From assembly GCF_001514215.1 (NCBI RefSeq), contig NZ_KQ948870.1, positions 107,171 to 171,170 of the forward strand: a stretch of DNA of 64,000 nt, read 5' to 3'. Both the position numbers and the translations under genes were made by a program. Numbering within the stretch: position 1 is the stretch's first letter; each line of letters opens with the position of its first letter. This document shows, in pieces, positions 8,963-18,179 of this stretch. The DNA comes from Streptomyces bungoensis. GTDB taxonomy: Bacteria; Actinomycetota; Actinomycetes; Streptomycetales; Streptomycetaceae. Under the pieces are notes generated by a model. That model had not been told where the DNA came from, searched no databases, and worked only from the letters and a program-made list of their open reading frames with translations.

Positions 8963-8980
8963 CGCCGGACGGCACGGACG

Positions 8981-9017
8981 CGCAAAGGCCCGCCCCGAGC
9001 CGGGGCGGGCCTTTGCG
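8981..9017. terminator. Bidirectional terminator between protease gene and hflX
   Basis: A perfect 17-bp inverted repeat (8981-8997 with 9001-9017) with a 3-nt loop lies between the convergent 3' ends of the protease gene and hflX. Confidence 0.85.
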
Positions 9018-9029
9018 CCGTGTGAGGGG

Positions 9030-10517
9030 TCAGGCGGAAGCCGGCGTGTACGGCGCCAGCTCGGCGGCCAGTTCCTCGTGCACCCGGGCCTTGAGCAGGG
9101 TGCCCTCGGCGGTGTGCTCCTCGGAGAGCACCTCGCCCTCGGTGTGGGCGCGGGCGACCAGCTTGCCGTGCGTGTACGGCACGAGCGCCTCGATCTCGAC
9201 GGACGGCCTCGGCAGCTCGTTGTCGATCAGTGCGAGCAGCTCGTCGATGCCCCGGCCGGTCCGGGCCGACACCGCGATGGAGCGCGGCTCGATCCGCAGC
9301 AGCCGCTGCAGGACCAGCGGGTCGGCGGCGTCCGCCTTGTTGATCACGACGATCTCGGGCACGTCGGTGGCGCCGACGTCCCGGATCACCTCGCGGACGG
9401 CGGCCAGCTGCTCCTCCGGGACCGGGTGCGAGCCGTCCACCACGTGCAGGATCAGGTCGGAGTCGCCGACCTCCTCCATGGTGGAGCGGAACGCCTCGAC
9501 CAGGTGGTGCGGCAGGTGCCGGACGAAGCCGACGGTGTCCGCGAGGGTGTACACGCGGCCGGTCGGCGTCTCCGCGCGGCGCACGGTCGGGTCCAGGGTC
9601 GCGAACAGTGCGTTCTCGACCAGGACGCCGGCGCCGGTGAGGCGGTTGAGCAGGGAGGACTTGCCGGCGTTGGTGTAACCCGCGATGGCGACGGACGGCA
9701 CCTTGTGGCGCCGGCGCTCCTGGCGCTTGACCTCGCGGCCGGTCTTCATGTCCGCGATCTCCCGGCGCATCTTCGCCATCTTCTCGCGGATCCGCCGCCG
9801 GTCCGTCTCGATCTTGGTCTCACCGGGGCCGCGGGTGGCCAGGCCGCCGCGACCGCCACCCATCTGGCGGGACAGCGACTGACCCCAGCCGCGCAGCCTC
9901 GGCAGCATGTACTGCATCTGCGCGAGCGCGACCTGCGCCTTGCCCTCGCGGGACTTGGCGTGCTGGGCGAAGATGTCGAGGATCAGGGCCGTACGGTCGA
10001 TGACCTTGACCTTGACGACGTCCTCCAGCTGGATCAGCTGGCCGGGGCTCAGCTCACCGTCGCAGATGACCGTGTCCGCGCCCGTCTCGAGGACGACGTC
10101 GCGCAGCTCGGCGGCCTTGCCGGAGCCGATGTAGGTGGCGGCGTCGGGCTTGTCCCTGCGCTGGATCACGCCGTCGAGCACGAGCGCACCCGCGGTCTCC
10201 GCGAGGGCGGCCAGCTCCGCGAGGGAGTTCTCGGCGTCCGCGGAGGTGCCGGTGGTCCACACGCCGACGAGTACGACGCGCTCCAGGCGGAGCTGCCGGT
10301 ACTCGACCTCGGTGACGTCCTCCAGCTCGGTGGACAGACCCGCCACGCGGCGCAGGGCCGCGCGCTCGGAGCGGTCGAACTGGTCGCCGTCCCGCTCGCC
10401 GTCGATCTCGAAGCTCCAGGCGACGTCCTCTTCCATCAGGGCATCGGCCCGAAGAGCTTCGGGGTGGCTGTGCGCGAGGCGCTTGGTGTCCTGGGAAGGG
10501 GAAGAAGAGGAGGTCAT
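9030..10517 (-). CDS. hflX: GTPase HflX (ribosome-splitting factor)
   Basis: 495 residues. HflX is a ribosome-associated GTPase that splits stalled 70S ribosomes under stress. The order is an N-terminal HflX domain with the glycine-rich GGGRGGLATRGPGETKIE segment (about 220-237), a basic coiled coil, then the G domain. G1 is GYTNAGKS (280-287), G3 DTVGF, G4 NKAD and G5 SART. The N-terminal 60 residues are longer than in E. coli HflX. The ATG at 10517 has AAGGA 4 nt upstream. It is transcribed away from a structured 188-bp gap behind the aminopeptidase gene. Confidence 0.95.
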   Translation of the reverse strand: MTSSSSPSQDTKRLAHSHPEALRADALMEEDVAWSFEIDGERDGDQFDRSERAALRRVAGLSTELEDVTEVEYRQLRLERVVLVGVWTTGTSADAENSLAELAALAETAGALVLDGVIQRRDKPDAATYIGSGKAAELRDVVLETGADTVICDGELSPGQLIQLEDVVKVKVIDRTALILDIFAQHAKSREGKAQVALAQMQYMLPRLRGWGQSLSRQMGGGRGGLATRGPGETKIETDRRRIREKMAKMRREIADMKTGREVKRQERRRHKVPSVAIAGYTNAGKSSLLNRLTGAGVLVENALFATLDPTVRRAETPTGRVYTLADTVGFVRHLPHHLVEAFRSTMEEVGDSDLILHVVDGSHPVPEEQLAAVREVIRDVGATDVPEIVVINKADAADPLVLQRLLRIEPRSIAVSARTGRGIDELLALIDNELPRPSVEIEALVPYTHGKLVARAHTEGEVLSEEHTAEGTLLKARVHEELAAELAPYTPASA

Positions 10518-10614
10518 TGGATCCTTACGTCGGTGGGTGATTCAGTGGGCCGGCCCGGCGCGGTCGCGTCCGGCGGTCATGAGGGACAACGCACGGGTCC
10601 CCCGGGAGATTCCC

Positions 10615-10665
10615 GTGTCCCGTGCCGTGCCGCGGCGGCCCGAAGATGGTCGCACGGCACGACAC
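10615..10665 (-). terminator. Large hairpin downstream of the M1 aminopeptidase gene
   Basis: A 10-bp perfect stem (10621-10630 with 10652-10661) is extended by GTGT/ACAC (10615-10618 with 10662-10665) across a 2-nt bulge. It lies 40 nt past the aminopeptidase stop and before hflX. Confidence 0.5.
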
Positions 10666-10705
10666 GTCTCGTCACCGCCTTATTCCCGGGCTGCCGGGTC
10701 CGGAA

Positions 10706-12298
10706 TCACTGCCGGGCGGGGACCTCGACCGCCCCGCCGGTCTTGGCCGCGCTGCCGGCCTTGGTGTCCTGAGCGGTCTGACCGGCCTTCGTCGCCCGTT
10801 CCGCCTTGGCCGCCTTGGTCACCTTGGCCGCCGCCGTGGGCTTCCAGTCCGGGTGGCCCGGCATCGGCGGGGTCTTCTCGCCGTACAGCCAGCCCTGGAG
10901 GAAGCCGCTCAGGTCGCGGCCGGCGACGGTGGAGGCGAGGCGCACGAAGTCGGCGGTGCCGGCGGTGGCGTCCCGGTGCTCCTGGACCCAGATCCGCTCC
11001 AGGCGCTCGAAGGCCGGCCGGCCGATCTCCTGGCGCAGGGCGTACAGGACGAGCGCGGCGCCGTCGTAGACGTTCGGCCGGAAGATGCTGATCTTCTCGC
11101 CGGGCGCGGGCGCCTTGGGCAGGGCGGGCGGGCCACCGGCGGCGCGCCAGCGGTCGGAGGAGCCGTAGGCGGCCTTCATGCGCTCCTCCATCGGCTTGTG
11201 CGCCGTCTCGTCGGCGTACAGGGCCTCGTACCAGGTGGCGTGCCCCTCGTTCAGCCAGACGTCGGACCAGGTGCGCGGGCTGACGCTGTCGCCGAACCAC
11301 TGGTGGGACAGCTCGTGCACCATGATCGACTCGATGTACCACTTCGGGTAGGCGGTCTGGGTGAACAGCTGCTTCTCGAACAGCGAGAGGGTCTGCGTCT
11401 CCAGCTCGAAGCCGGTGGAGGCCTGTGCCATGAGCACGCCGTACCGCTCGAACGGGAAGCGGCCGACCTTGTTCTCCATCCAGGCGATCTGGCCGGGCGT
11501 CTTCGCGAGCCAGGGTTCGAGCGCCGTCCGGTCGGCGCTGGGCACGACGTCCCGGACGGTGAGCCCGTGCGGTCCGTCGCGGTACACGACGGCGGAGCGG
11601 CCGATGGACACCTGGGCGAGTTCGGTGGCCATGGGGTGCCGGGTGCGGTAGGTCCAGGTCGTGGCGCCGCCGGCCCGGTCCGCGCCGGTGGGGACGCCGT
11701 TGGCCACGGCCGTGTAGCCGTCCGGGGCGGTGATCCGGAAGGTGAACATCGCCTTGTCGGACGGGTGGTCGTTGCACGGGAAGACCAGGTGGGCGGCGTC
11801 GGCCTGGTTCGCCATGGCGAGCCCGTCGGCGGTGCGCACCCAGCCGCCGTCCTGGTCCTTGGCGGGCACGGGGTCACTGGTGTGGCGCACCGTGATCCGC
11901 GTCCAGGTGCCCTCGCGCAGCGGCCGCTCCGGCGTGACGACCAGGTCCTCGCCGGCGCGGGCGAAAGCGGCCGGACGCCCGTCGACCTGCACGGACGAGA
12001 CCGTGCCGTGTGCGAAGTCGAGGTTGAGGCGGTCCAGGGCGGTGGTGGTCCGGGCGTTGATGGTGGTGACGGCCTGCAGCGGCTTGTCGTTGGTGCCGGG
12101 GTAGCTGAAGGACAGGTCGTACGACGCCACGTCGTACCCGGGGTTGCCCAGGTACGGGTAGAGCCGGTCGCCGACGCCGAGCGGCGCGGGCGGGGCGGCC
12201 GCGGCGAGGAGGCAGACGGAGACGGCGGCGGCGAGGAGGGCCGCCTTGCGGCGGCGCGCGGGCCGGTGGTGCGGGCGCTGGCGGGAGGGAAGCGGCAT
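10706..12298 (-). CDS. Secreted M1-family metallo-aminopeptidase
   Basis: 530 residues. The basic N-terminus followed by a hydrophobic stretch (19-36) and Ala-rich cleavage region is a signal peptide, probably processed near residue 36. The zinc site HELSH (328-332) with downstream Glu351 in WLNEGHATW is the HExxH-18-E signature of M1 gluzincins. STGFELETQ (294-302) is in the position of the GAMEN exopeptidase motif but diverges from it. The protein is shorter than full-length PepN because the C-terminal helical domain is reduced. The Ala/Lys-rich tail (KAAKAERATKAGQ) is unstructured. It may release N-terminal residues from extracellular peptides. The SD is weak. The gene lies between rshA and hflX on the same strand. 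Confidence 0.87.
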   Translation of the reverse strand: MPLPSRQRPHHRPARRRKAALLAAAVSVCLLAAAAPPAPLGVGDRLYPYLGNPGYDVASYDLSFSYPGTNDKPLQAVTTINARTTTALDRLNLDFAHGTVSSVQVDGRPAAFARAGEDLVVTPERPLREGTWTRITVRHTSDPVPAKDQDGGWVRTADGLAMANQADAAHLVFPCNDHPSDKAMFTFRITAPDGYTAVANGVPTGADRAGGATTWTYRTRHPMATELAQVSIGRSAVVYRDGPHGLTVRDVVPSADRTALEPWLAKTPGQIAWMENKVGRFPFERYGVLMAQASTGFELETQTLSLFEKQLFTQTAYPKWYIESIMVHELSHQWFGDSVSPRTWSDVWLNEGHATWYEALYADETAHKPMEERMKAAYGSSDRWRAAGGPPALPKAPAPGEKISIFRPNVYDGAALVLYALRQEIGRPAFERLERIWVQEHRDATAGTADFVRLASTVAGRDLSGFLQGWLYGEKTPPMPGHPDWKPTAAAKVTKAAKAERATKAGQTAQDTKAGSAAKTGGAVEVPARQ

Positions 12299-12407
12299 GG
12301 ACCACCGCTACCAGCGCGCGCGTGCGACACGGCGGCGACGCGCGCCCGGCCCACCCGAACGAGTTGGCCGGAGGAGCCTTCCCCTGGCCCCGCGCCCTCC
12401 GGCCCCC

Positions 12408-14636
12408 TCAGGGAGCCGGCGCCTGGTGCTGGGCGCGGCTGACGTCGTACACCCCGGCCACGTTCCGCATCGCGCGCATGAGGGCGGGGAGGTGGGCGGC
12501 GTCGGCGAGCTGGAGGGTGTAGGTGTGGCGGACCCGTTGCTGGCTGGGCGGTTCCACGGTCGCGGAGACGATCTCGGCGCCTTCCAGGGCGATGGCCTCG
12601 GTGAGGTCGGCCAGCAGGTGCGGGCGGCCGAACGATTCAGCGACCAGGGTGACCCGGCACTCGGTCGTGTCCCCCCAGCGCACGCCGATCTCCGCACGCC
12701 CCCGGCTCTTCATGTGCGCCACTGCGGCGCACTCCAGGCGGTGGACGGTCACCACTCCCCCGCGTACGGCGAAGCCGGTGATCGCGTCGGGCGGTACGGG
12801 CGTACAGCATCCGGCGAGCCGTGCGGCGGCTCCCGGGCGGTCCGCCAGCACGTCGGCACCGCGGGGGCGGGCGGCGGAGGCGGCTCCACCGGCCTCGGCG
12901 GGTCGGGCCGCCGGGCCGCTGCCCGCACTGCCGGTACCTCCGAGGCGCCCCTGCGCCGTCTCCGCCCCGCCATTACCACCGATGCCGTCGGCCCTGTCGT
13001 CCGTGCCGTCTCCGCCGTCACCGTCGCCGTCGCTGCCGGGATGTGTCGCCAGCCAGCGCTGGATGGCGATGCGGGCGGCCGGGGTGTGGGCGTGCTCCAG
13101 CCACTCGCGGGAGGGCTCGGAGGCGGGGTCCTGGCCCATGAGGAGCTGGACGGAGTCCCCGTCCCGCAGGACCGTGCTGAGGGTCGCCAGGCGGCCGTTG
13201 ACGCGGGCGCCGATGCAGGCGTGCGCGTCCTCGCCGTACTGCGCGTAGGCGGCGTCGACGCAGCTGGCGCCCTCGGGCAGGCCGAGGGTGCCGCCGTCGG
13301 GCCGGAAGACGGTGATCTCCCGGTCCTGGGCGAGGTCCTCGCGCAGGGTGGACCAGAAGGTGTCGGGGTCGGGGGCGGCCCGCTGCCAGTCGAGGAGGCG
13401 GGACAGCCAGCCGGGGCGGGTGGGGTCGGCGCGCTCGCCGTCGGCGGGGTCGTCGGCCCCCGGGGCGTACGGGTTGCCGAGCGCGACGACTCCGGCCTCG
13501 GCGACCTTGTGCATCTGGTGGGTGCGGATGAGGACTTCTACGACCTGGCCGTCGGCGCGGGCGACGGCGGTGTGCAGCGACTGGTAGAGGTTGAACTTCG
13601 GTACGGCGATGAAGTCCTTGAACTCCGAGACGACCGGCGTCATGCAGGTGTGCAGCTCGCCCAGGACGCCGTAGCAGTCGGCGTCCTCTCCGACGAGGAC
13701 CAGGAGCCGGCCGAAGTCGGAGCCGCGCAGCTGTCCACGCTTGCGGGAGACACGGTGGACGGAGACGAAGTGGCGCGGGCGGATGAGGACTTCGGCCGGG
13801 ATGCCCGCCTCGCGCAGCACGGCGCGCACCTCGTCGGCGACCTCCGCGAGGGTGTCGTCCGGGCCGCCCGCGTTCTCGGCGATCAGTTCTCTGGTGCGGT
13901 CGTACTCCTCGGGATGGAGGATGGCGAAGACGAGGTCCTCCAGCTCGGTCTTCAGGGCCTGCACGCCCAGGCGTTCGGCGAGCGGGATGAGGACGTCGCG
14001 GGTGACCTTGGCGATCCGCGCCTGCTTCTCGGGGCGCATCACGCCGAGCGTGCGCATGTTGTGCAGGCGGTCGGCCAGTTTGATCGACATCACGCGCACG
14101 TCGCTGCCCGTGGCGACGAGCATCTTGCGGAAGGTCTCGGGCTCGGCGGCCGCCCCGTAGTCGACCTTCTCCAGTTTGGTGACCCCGTCGACCAGATAGC
14201 GCACTTCCTCGCCGAACTGCTCCCGCACCTGGTCCAGCGTCACGTCGGTGTCCTCGACGGTGTCGTGGAGCAGAGAGGCCGTCAGGGTGGTGGTCTCCGC
14301 GCCCAGTTCGGCGAGGATGAGGGTCACGGCCAGCGGGTGCGTGATGTACGGCTCGCCGCTCTTGCGCATCTGGCCGCGGTGCGAGGACTCGGCCAGGACG
14401 TAGGCGCGGCGCAGGGGTTCGAGGTCGGCGTCGGGGTGGTGGGCGCGGTGGGCCTCGACGACGTGGCCGATGGCGTCGGGCAGGCGGCCGCGGGCGGCGG
14501 GGCCGAGCAGCGCGGCCCGGCCGAGTCGGCGCAGGTCGATCCTTGCCCGGGGTTTCTTGCGGGCCGCCGCGGGCGCCGAGGGCGCCGTGGGCGCTACCGG
14601 GCCAGGGGTCGCTGGGTTCGTGGCCTCCGCACTCAT
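12408..14636 (-). CDS. rshA: RelA/SpoT homologue RshA ((p)ppGpp synthetase/hydrolase family)
   Basis: 742 residues with the order HD hydrolase, RelA synthetase, TGS and ACT domains. The hydrolase part looks intact: HRGQMRKSGEPYITHPLAV, SLLHDTVEDT and KLADRLHNMRTLG. The synthetase part keeps FKDFIAVPKFNLYQSLHTAV and VEVLIRT, but the segment normally read as yD-l-l-G-l-R is GSDFGRLLVLV, and the Lys-rich SIYRKM region is RHFVSVHRVSRK, so its synthetic activity may differ. There is a long Gly/Ala/Asp-rich insertion between TGS and ACT. I chose ATG at 14636 because CGGAGGTG precedes it. S. coelicolor carries this second homologue beside RelA. The 293 bp upstream (14637-14929) contains no gene; TAGCAT near 14732 is a possible -10. 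Confidence 0.9.
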   Translation of the reverse strand: MSAEATNPATPGPVAPTAPSAPAAARKKPRARIDLRRLGRAALLGPAARGRLPDAIGHVVEAHRAHHPDADLEPLRRAYVLAESSHRGQMRKSGEPYITHPLAVTLILAELGAETTTLTASLLHDTVEDTDVTLDQVREQFGEEVRYLVDGVTKLEKVDYGAAAEPETFRKMLVATGSDVRVMSIKLADRLHNMRTLGVMRPEKQARIAKVTRDVLIPLAERLGVQALKTELEDLVFAILHPEEYDRTRELIAENAGGPDDTLAEVADEVRAVLREAGIPAEVLIRPRHFVSVHRVSRKRGQLRGSDFGRLLVLVGEDADCYGVLGELHTCMTPVVSEFKDFIAVPKFNLYQSLHTAVARADGQVVEVLIRTHQMHKVAEAGVVALGNPYAPGADDPADGERADPTRPGWLSRLLDWQRAAPDPDTFWSTLREDLAQDREITVFRPDGGTLGLPEGASCVDAAYAQYGEDAHACIGARVNGRLATLSTVLRDGDSVQLLMGQDPASEPSREWLEHAHTPAARIAIQRWLATHPGSDGDGDGGDGTDDRADGIGGNGGAETAQGRLGGTGSAGSGPAARPAEAGGAASAARPRGADVLADRPGAAARLAGCCTPVPPDAITGFAVRGGVVTVHRLECAAVAHMKSRGRAEIGVRWGDTTECRVTLVAESFGRPHLLADLTEAIALEGAEIVSATVEPPSQQRVRHTYTLQLADAAHLPALMRAMRNVAGVYDVSRAQHQAPAP

Positions 14637-14929
14637 GGGCACCTCCGGCTCGTGGACCGGTGGACGGGGCCCCAGGGCATACGCGGCTCAGGGATGGCGA
14701 CGTTCCCCCGTCCGTGCCGGTGCTTGATGCTACCGAGCCCATCACGTCCGACCGACCGCCTCCCGCCGAGCGTGAAACGGATCACCCCATCGAGCGACGC
14801 ACCGAAGGTTTAGATTTTGCGCCACCTGCCCCGCACTCGGCCGGGGTTTCGAACTACCCGTCCGCCGGCACGCGTCGATTCGAACACCCGGGGCGGTCCC
14901 GGCCTTGGTTCCGAAAAGGTGTCACGGCG

Positions 14930-15799
14930 TCAGCGCGCGGCGTTTTCCAGCCACTTGGCGTCGATCTCGCCCTCGGCGACGATCACGGCGGGACCGGTCA
15001 TCTCGATCTCGCCGTCGGGTCGCTCGGTGATGACCAGGCGTCCGCCGGGCACGTCGACGGTGTAGGTCACCGGCGTGCCGGTGACGGCGGGGTCGGCGCC
15101 GTCGCGCCGGGCGGTGGCCACGGCGACGGCGCACGCGCCCGTGCCGCACGAACGGGTCTCGCCGGAGCCGCGCTCGTGCACGCGCATCGCGACGTGCCGG
15201 GGACCGCGGTCGACCACGAACTCCACGTTGACCCCGTCGGGGTAGGCGGCGGCCGGGCTGAACGGCGGCGGGGCGAGCAGATCGCCGGCCTGTGCGAGGT
15301 CGTCGACGAAGGCGACGGCGTGCGGGTTGCCCATGTTCACGTTCCGCGCGGGCCAGCTGCGCTCGCCGACGCTCACCGTGACGTCGCCCTCGGGGAGGCG
15401 GGCGCGGCCCATGCCGACGGTCACGTCTCCGTCCTTCGCGAGGTGGATCCGCTTGACGCCCCCGCGCGTGGCGATCGCGATGTCACCTTCGGCCACATGT
15501 CCCACGCGCTGGAGGTAGCGGGCGAACACACGGGTGCCGTTGCCGCACATCTCGGCGATCGAGCCGTCGCCGTTGCGGTAGTCCATGAACCACTCGGCCT
15601 CGTCCGCCATGTGCCGGGCTTCGGGGTGGGCGGCGGACCGCACGACGTGCAGCACCCCGTCGCCGCCGATGCCGGCACGGCGGTCGCACAGGGCGGCGAC
15701 GGCGGCCGGGGTCAGGTCGAGGGCGTTCTCGGGGTCCGGGACGATCACGAAGTCGTTCTCGGTGCCGTGCCCCTTGAGGAAGGCGATCCGCGTGCTCAT
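14930..15799 (-). CDS. dapF: Diaminopimelate epimerase
   Basis: 289 residues. It converts LL- to meso-diaminopimelate for lysine synthesis, without a cofactor, using a two-cysteine acid/base pair. Both half-sites are present: MCGNGTRVFARYL around the first cysteine and GSGETRSCGTGACAVAVA around the second. The N-terminus MSTRIAFLKGHGTENDFVIV matches the family start, so ATG at 15799 is preferred although GAGGA abuts it with no spacer. The frame is open far upstream, but that stretch overlaps the next gene in another frame and is not coding here. Streptomyces peptidoglycan contains LL-DAP, so this enzyme serves mainly lysine biosynthesis. Confidence 0.95.
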   Translation of the reverse strand: MSTRIAFLKGHGTENDFVIVPDPENALDLTPAAVAALCDRRAGIGGDGVLHVVRSAAHPEARHMADEAEWFMDYRNGDGSIAEMCGNGTRVFARYLQRVGHVAEGDIAIATRGGVKRIHLAKDGDVTVGMGRARLPEGDVTVSVGERSWPARNVNMGNPHAVAFVDDLAQAGDLLAPPPFSPAAAYPDGVNVEFVVDRGPRHVAMRVHERGSGETRSCGTGACAVAVATARRDGADPAVTGTPVTYTVDVPGGRLVITERPDGEIEMTGPAVIVAEGEIDAKWLENAAR

Positions 15800-15888
15800 T
15801 CCTCGATCGTACGGGGTCGGTGCGACCGTGCCCGCCCGGGCGTCGGCGGCGCGGCGGACCTGATCCGGCCTGCTCGGGACGGGAGGCC

Positions 15889-16650
15889 CTAGCGGAGCCG
15901 CGCCACCCGCCACACGGCGAGGACGGCCACCACGACCACCAGCAGCACGTAGGCGACCGCGACCCGCCAGTCCGGCCGGCGCCCCGAGCCGCGCGCGGGC
16001 AGGCCCGGCCAGGTGTAGCCGACGCGGCGGGCGGCCATCATGCCCCAGCCCGCGGCGCAGGAGCAGATCAGCAGGCCCAGCATGGCGATGACCGCGCCGC
16101 TGTCGCCGAAGTCGAAGGCGAGCGGGAAGGCGAACATCAGGGAGCCGCCCGCGGCCAGCGCCACGATGGGCGCGAGCTGCCACAGGCGCAGCCGCCGCTG
16201 CGGGCGCAGCTCGACCTCGACCTCCGGTCCGGAGGCGTACATCTCCTCGGGCTCCGGCCCGTCGGCGGTCACGCCGTCCGCGGTCTCGTCGGGGCCGTCG
16301 TCGGCGAGCCGGGTGCCGTCCTCGGTCAGGAGGTCCTGGCCGCCGGTGAGCAGGTCGGCGATCTCCGGCAGGCGGTCGCGGCCGCTGTCCAGGAGGTCGT
16401 CGTCCGCGATCGGGCCGCCCGGTCCGGCGTCCAGAAGGTCTTCACCCGCGATCGGACCGTCGAGGCCGGAGTCCAGGAGGCCGCCGTCTTCGGCCAGGCC
16501 GTGCCGGGCGCCGGTGAAGGCGTCGCCCTCTTCCGGCAGGCGGTCCAGGCCGCCGCCCTGACGGGCCTCGGGCTGTTCCGGTTCACCGCTGCCGGTGGTG
16601 ACGTGCTCGGCGGTTCGTGCGGTGTCGCGAGGGCCGGCCTCCATCGCCAC
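15889..16650 (-). CDS. Membrane protein with acidic tandem-repeat N-terminus
   Basis: About 253 residues, function not recognised. The N-terminal half is acidic and contains 14-residue repeats beginning LLDSG/LLDAG (LLDSGLDGPIAGED, LLDAGPGGPIADDD, LLDSGRDRLPEIAD). The C-terminal half has three likely membrane helices: LAPIVALAAGGSLMF, GAVIAMLGLLICSCAAGWGMM and VAVAYVLLVVVVAVLAVW. The GTG at 16650 is preferred for its GGAGG 4 nt upstream; ATG at 16644 is the alternative. The gene sits between miaA and dapF on the same strand. The repeats are visible at DNA level as 42-bp units, so copy number may vary between strains. Confidence 0.75.
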   Translation of the reverse strand: MAMEAGPRDTARTAEHVTTGSGEPEQPEARQGGGLDRLPEEGDAFTGARHGLAEDGGLLDSGLDGPIAGEDLLDAGPGGPIADDDLLDSGRDRLPEIADLLTGGQDLLTEDGTRLADDGPDETADGVTADGPEPEEMYASGPEVEVELRPQRRLRLWQLAPIVALAAGGSLMFAFPLAFDFGDSGAVIAMLGLLICSCAAGWGMMAARRVGYTWPGLPARGSGRRPDWRVAVAYVLLVVVVAVLAVWRVARLR

Positions 16651-16752
16651 GCGCCCTCCCAACTAGGACTCCACTTGGTCGATCGAAGCTCGATGATGGC
16701 ACGGCGTCAGAGGCCGCGATGACCGGCGGCGCATCCCGATGCCATGACGTGA

Positions 16753-17691
16753 TCAGGCTGTGACCGGTCGTTCGACCAACGCCAGAGCCCGTGTCGGAAG
16801 TTCCCCGCGGTCCGCCGCCGCCCCGCTGAGCCAGTGCACCCGGGGATCCCGCCGGAACCACGAGTCCTGGCGGCGCGCGAAGCGCTTGGTGGCGCGTACG
16901 GTCTCGGCGCGCGCCTCCGCTTCCGTGCACTCCCCCGCCAGTGCCGCGAGCACCTGCTGGTAGCCCAGCGCGCGGGACGCCGTACGCCCCTCGCGCAGCC
17001 CCTGCGCCTCCAGGGCGCGCACCTCGTCCACGAGCCCGTCCTCCCACATCCGGTCCACCCGGTGGGCGATCCGCTCGTCGAGTTCGGGGCGGGCGACGTC
17101 GACACCGATCTGGACGGTGTCGTAGACGGAGTCGTGGCCGGGGAGGTTGGCGGTGAAGGGCTGCCCGGTGATCTCGATCACTTCGAGCGCCCGGACGATG
17201 CGGCGGCCGTTGCCCGGCAGGATCGCGCGGGCTGCCTCGGGGTCGGCGGCGGCCAGACGGGCGTGCAGCGCGCCGGAGCCGCGGAGCGTGAGCTCCTCCT
17301 CCAGGCGGGCCCGGACCTCGGGGTCGGTGCCGGGGAACTCCAGGTTGTCCACGGCCCCGCGGACGTACAGCCCGGAGCCGCCGACCAGGATGGGCCAGCG
17401 GCCCTCGGCGAGCAGGGCGTCGATCCGCGCGCGGGCCAGTCTCTGGTATTCCGCGACGGACGCGGTGACCGTGACGTCCCAGATGTCCAGCAGATGGTGC
17501 GGGACGTCCGCGCGCTCCTCGGGTGTCAGTTTGGCGGTGCCGATGTCCATCCCCCGGTACAGCTGCATGGAGTCGGCGTTGACGACCTCGCCGCCGAGAC
17601 GCTGCGCCAGGAAGACGCCGAGATCGGACTTTCCGGCCGCGGTGGGTCCGACGACGGCGATGACACGGGGGGCGGGGGGTGCGCTGCTCAC
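16753..17691 (-). CDS. miaA: tRNA dimethylallyltransferase
   Basis: 312 residues. It adds a dimethylallyl group to N6 of A37 in tRNAs reading UNN codons, the step before MiaB, which is also in this window. The P-loop GPTAAGKS (15-22) is followed by NADSMQLYRGMDIGTAK, VGGSGLYVRG and the C-terminal ATKRFARRQDSWFRRD, all hallmarks of MiaA. The GTG at 17691 is the only plausible start matching the family N-terminus. SD support is poor because the GGGAGG upstream is 17 nt away. It is divergent from the small gene at 17871. Confidence 0.93.
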   Translation of the reverse strand: MSSAPPAPRVIAVVGPTAAGKSDLGVFLAQRLGGEVVNADSMQLYRGMDIGTAKLTPEERADVPHHLLDIWDVTVTASVAEYQRLARARIDALLAEGRWPILVGGSGLYVRGAVDNLEFPGTDPEVRARLEEELTLRGSGALHARLAAADPEAARAILPGNGRRIVRALEVIEITGQPFTANLPGHDSVYDTVQIGVDVARPELDERIAHRVDRMWEDGLVDEVRALEAQGLREGRTASRALGYQQVLAALAGECTEAEARAETVRATKRFARRQDSWFRRDPRVHWLSGAAADRGELPTRALALVERPVTA

Positions 17692-17870
17692 CGCACCAGT
17701 CTCGCAAACCTCCCGGCCACGCCTCGAACGAGTTACGTGACGGCACGCGTCCGGCGTCGTTGCACCGAGATGCCGCCCGTCGGCTGCCGGGTGGCGGTGA
17801 GCCGGGCAACGCAAACGGACGCACCTTTCGACACGGGATTTCCCCCGCACGAGTAACGTATGGAGTGGAT

Positions 17871-18155
17871 ATGGGAGTTTTCGCACGGCTTCTCGGCAGG
17901 TCCAAGGCGGCTCAGGAGGCGAAGGCCGCCGAGGAGCCGGCCGGCACCGGGACGGACGAGGCCGGAGCCGGGGCCGAGGTGGCGGAGACGGCTCGGTCGG
18001 CGCAGGCCGAGGGAACGGCGGAGGACGGGCAGGGAGCCGCGGCGGCGGAGGCGGATGCCGCCGGGTCCGGCGCCGCGGAGAACGCCGGGATCCCGCAGCA
18101 GCAGTCCGCGGCCGGGGCGGCCGGCCGGGAGGCCGGTGAGGGCGCCCGCACATGA
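17871..18155 (+). CDS. Small Ala/Glu-rich protein of unknown function
   Basis: 94 residues. The N-terminus MGVFARLLGRSK is amphipathic and basic; the rest is acidic, Ala/Glu/Gly-rich and probably disordered. I recognise it only as a conserved Streptomyces small protein sometimes labelled gliding motility protein, which I do not consider evidence of function. The ATG has GGAG 5 nt upstream. It lies 24 nt before the MT0933-like gene on the same strand and is probably cotranscribed with it. Confidence 0.7.
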   Translation: MGVFARLLGRSKAAQEAKAAEEPAGTGTDEAGAGAEVAETARSAQAEGTAEDGQGAAAAEADAAGSGAAENAGIPQQQSAAGAAGREAGEGART

Positions 18156-18179
18156 CGGTCCCGTGAGGGAAGGTGGACG

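Noticed and set aside
14840..14900. Two TTCGAA palindromes in the rshA-dapF gap that look like LexA half-sites or tRNA T-loops
   Set aside because: No second half-site at LexA spacing, and no cloverleaf can be folded around them.
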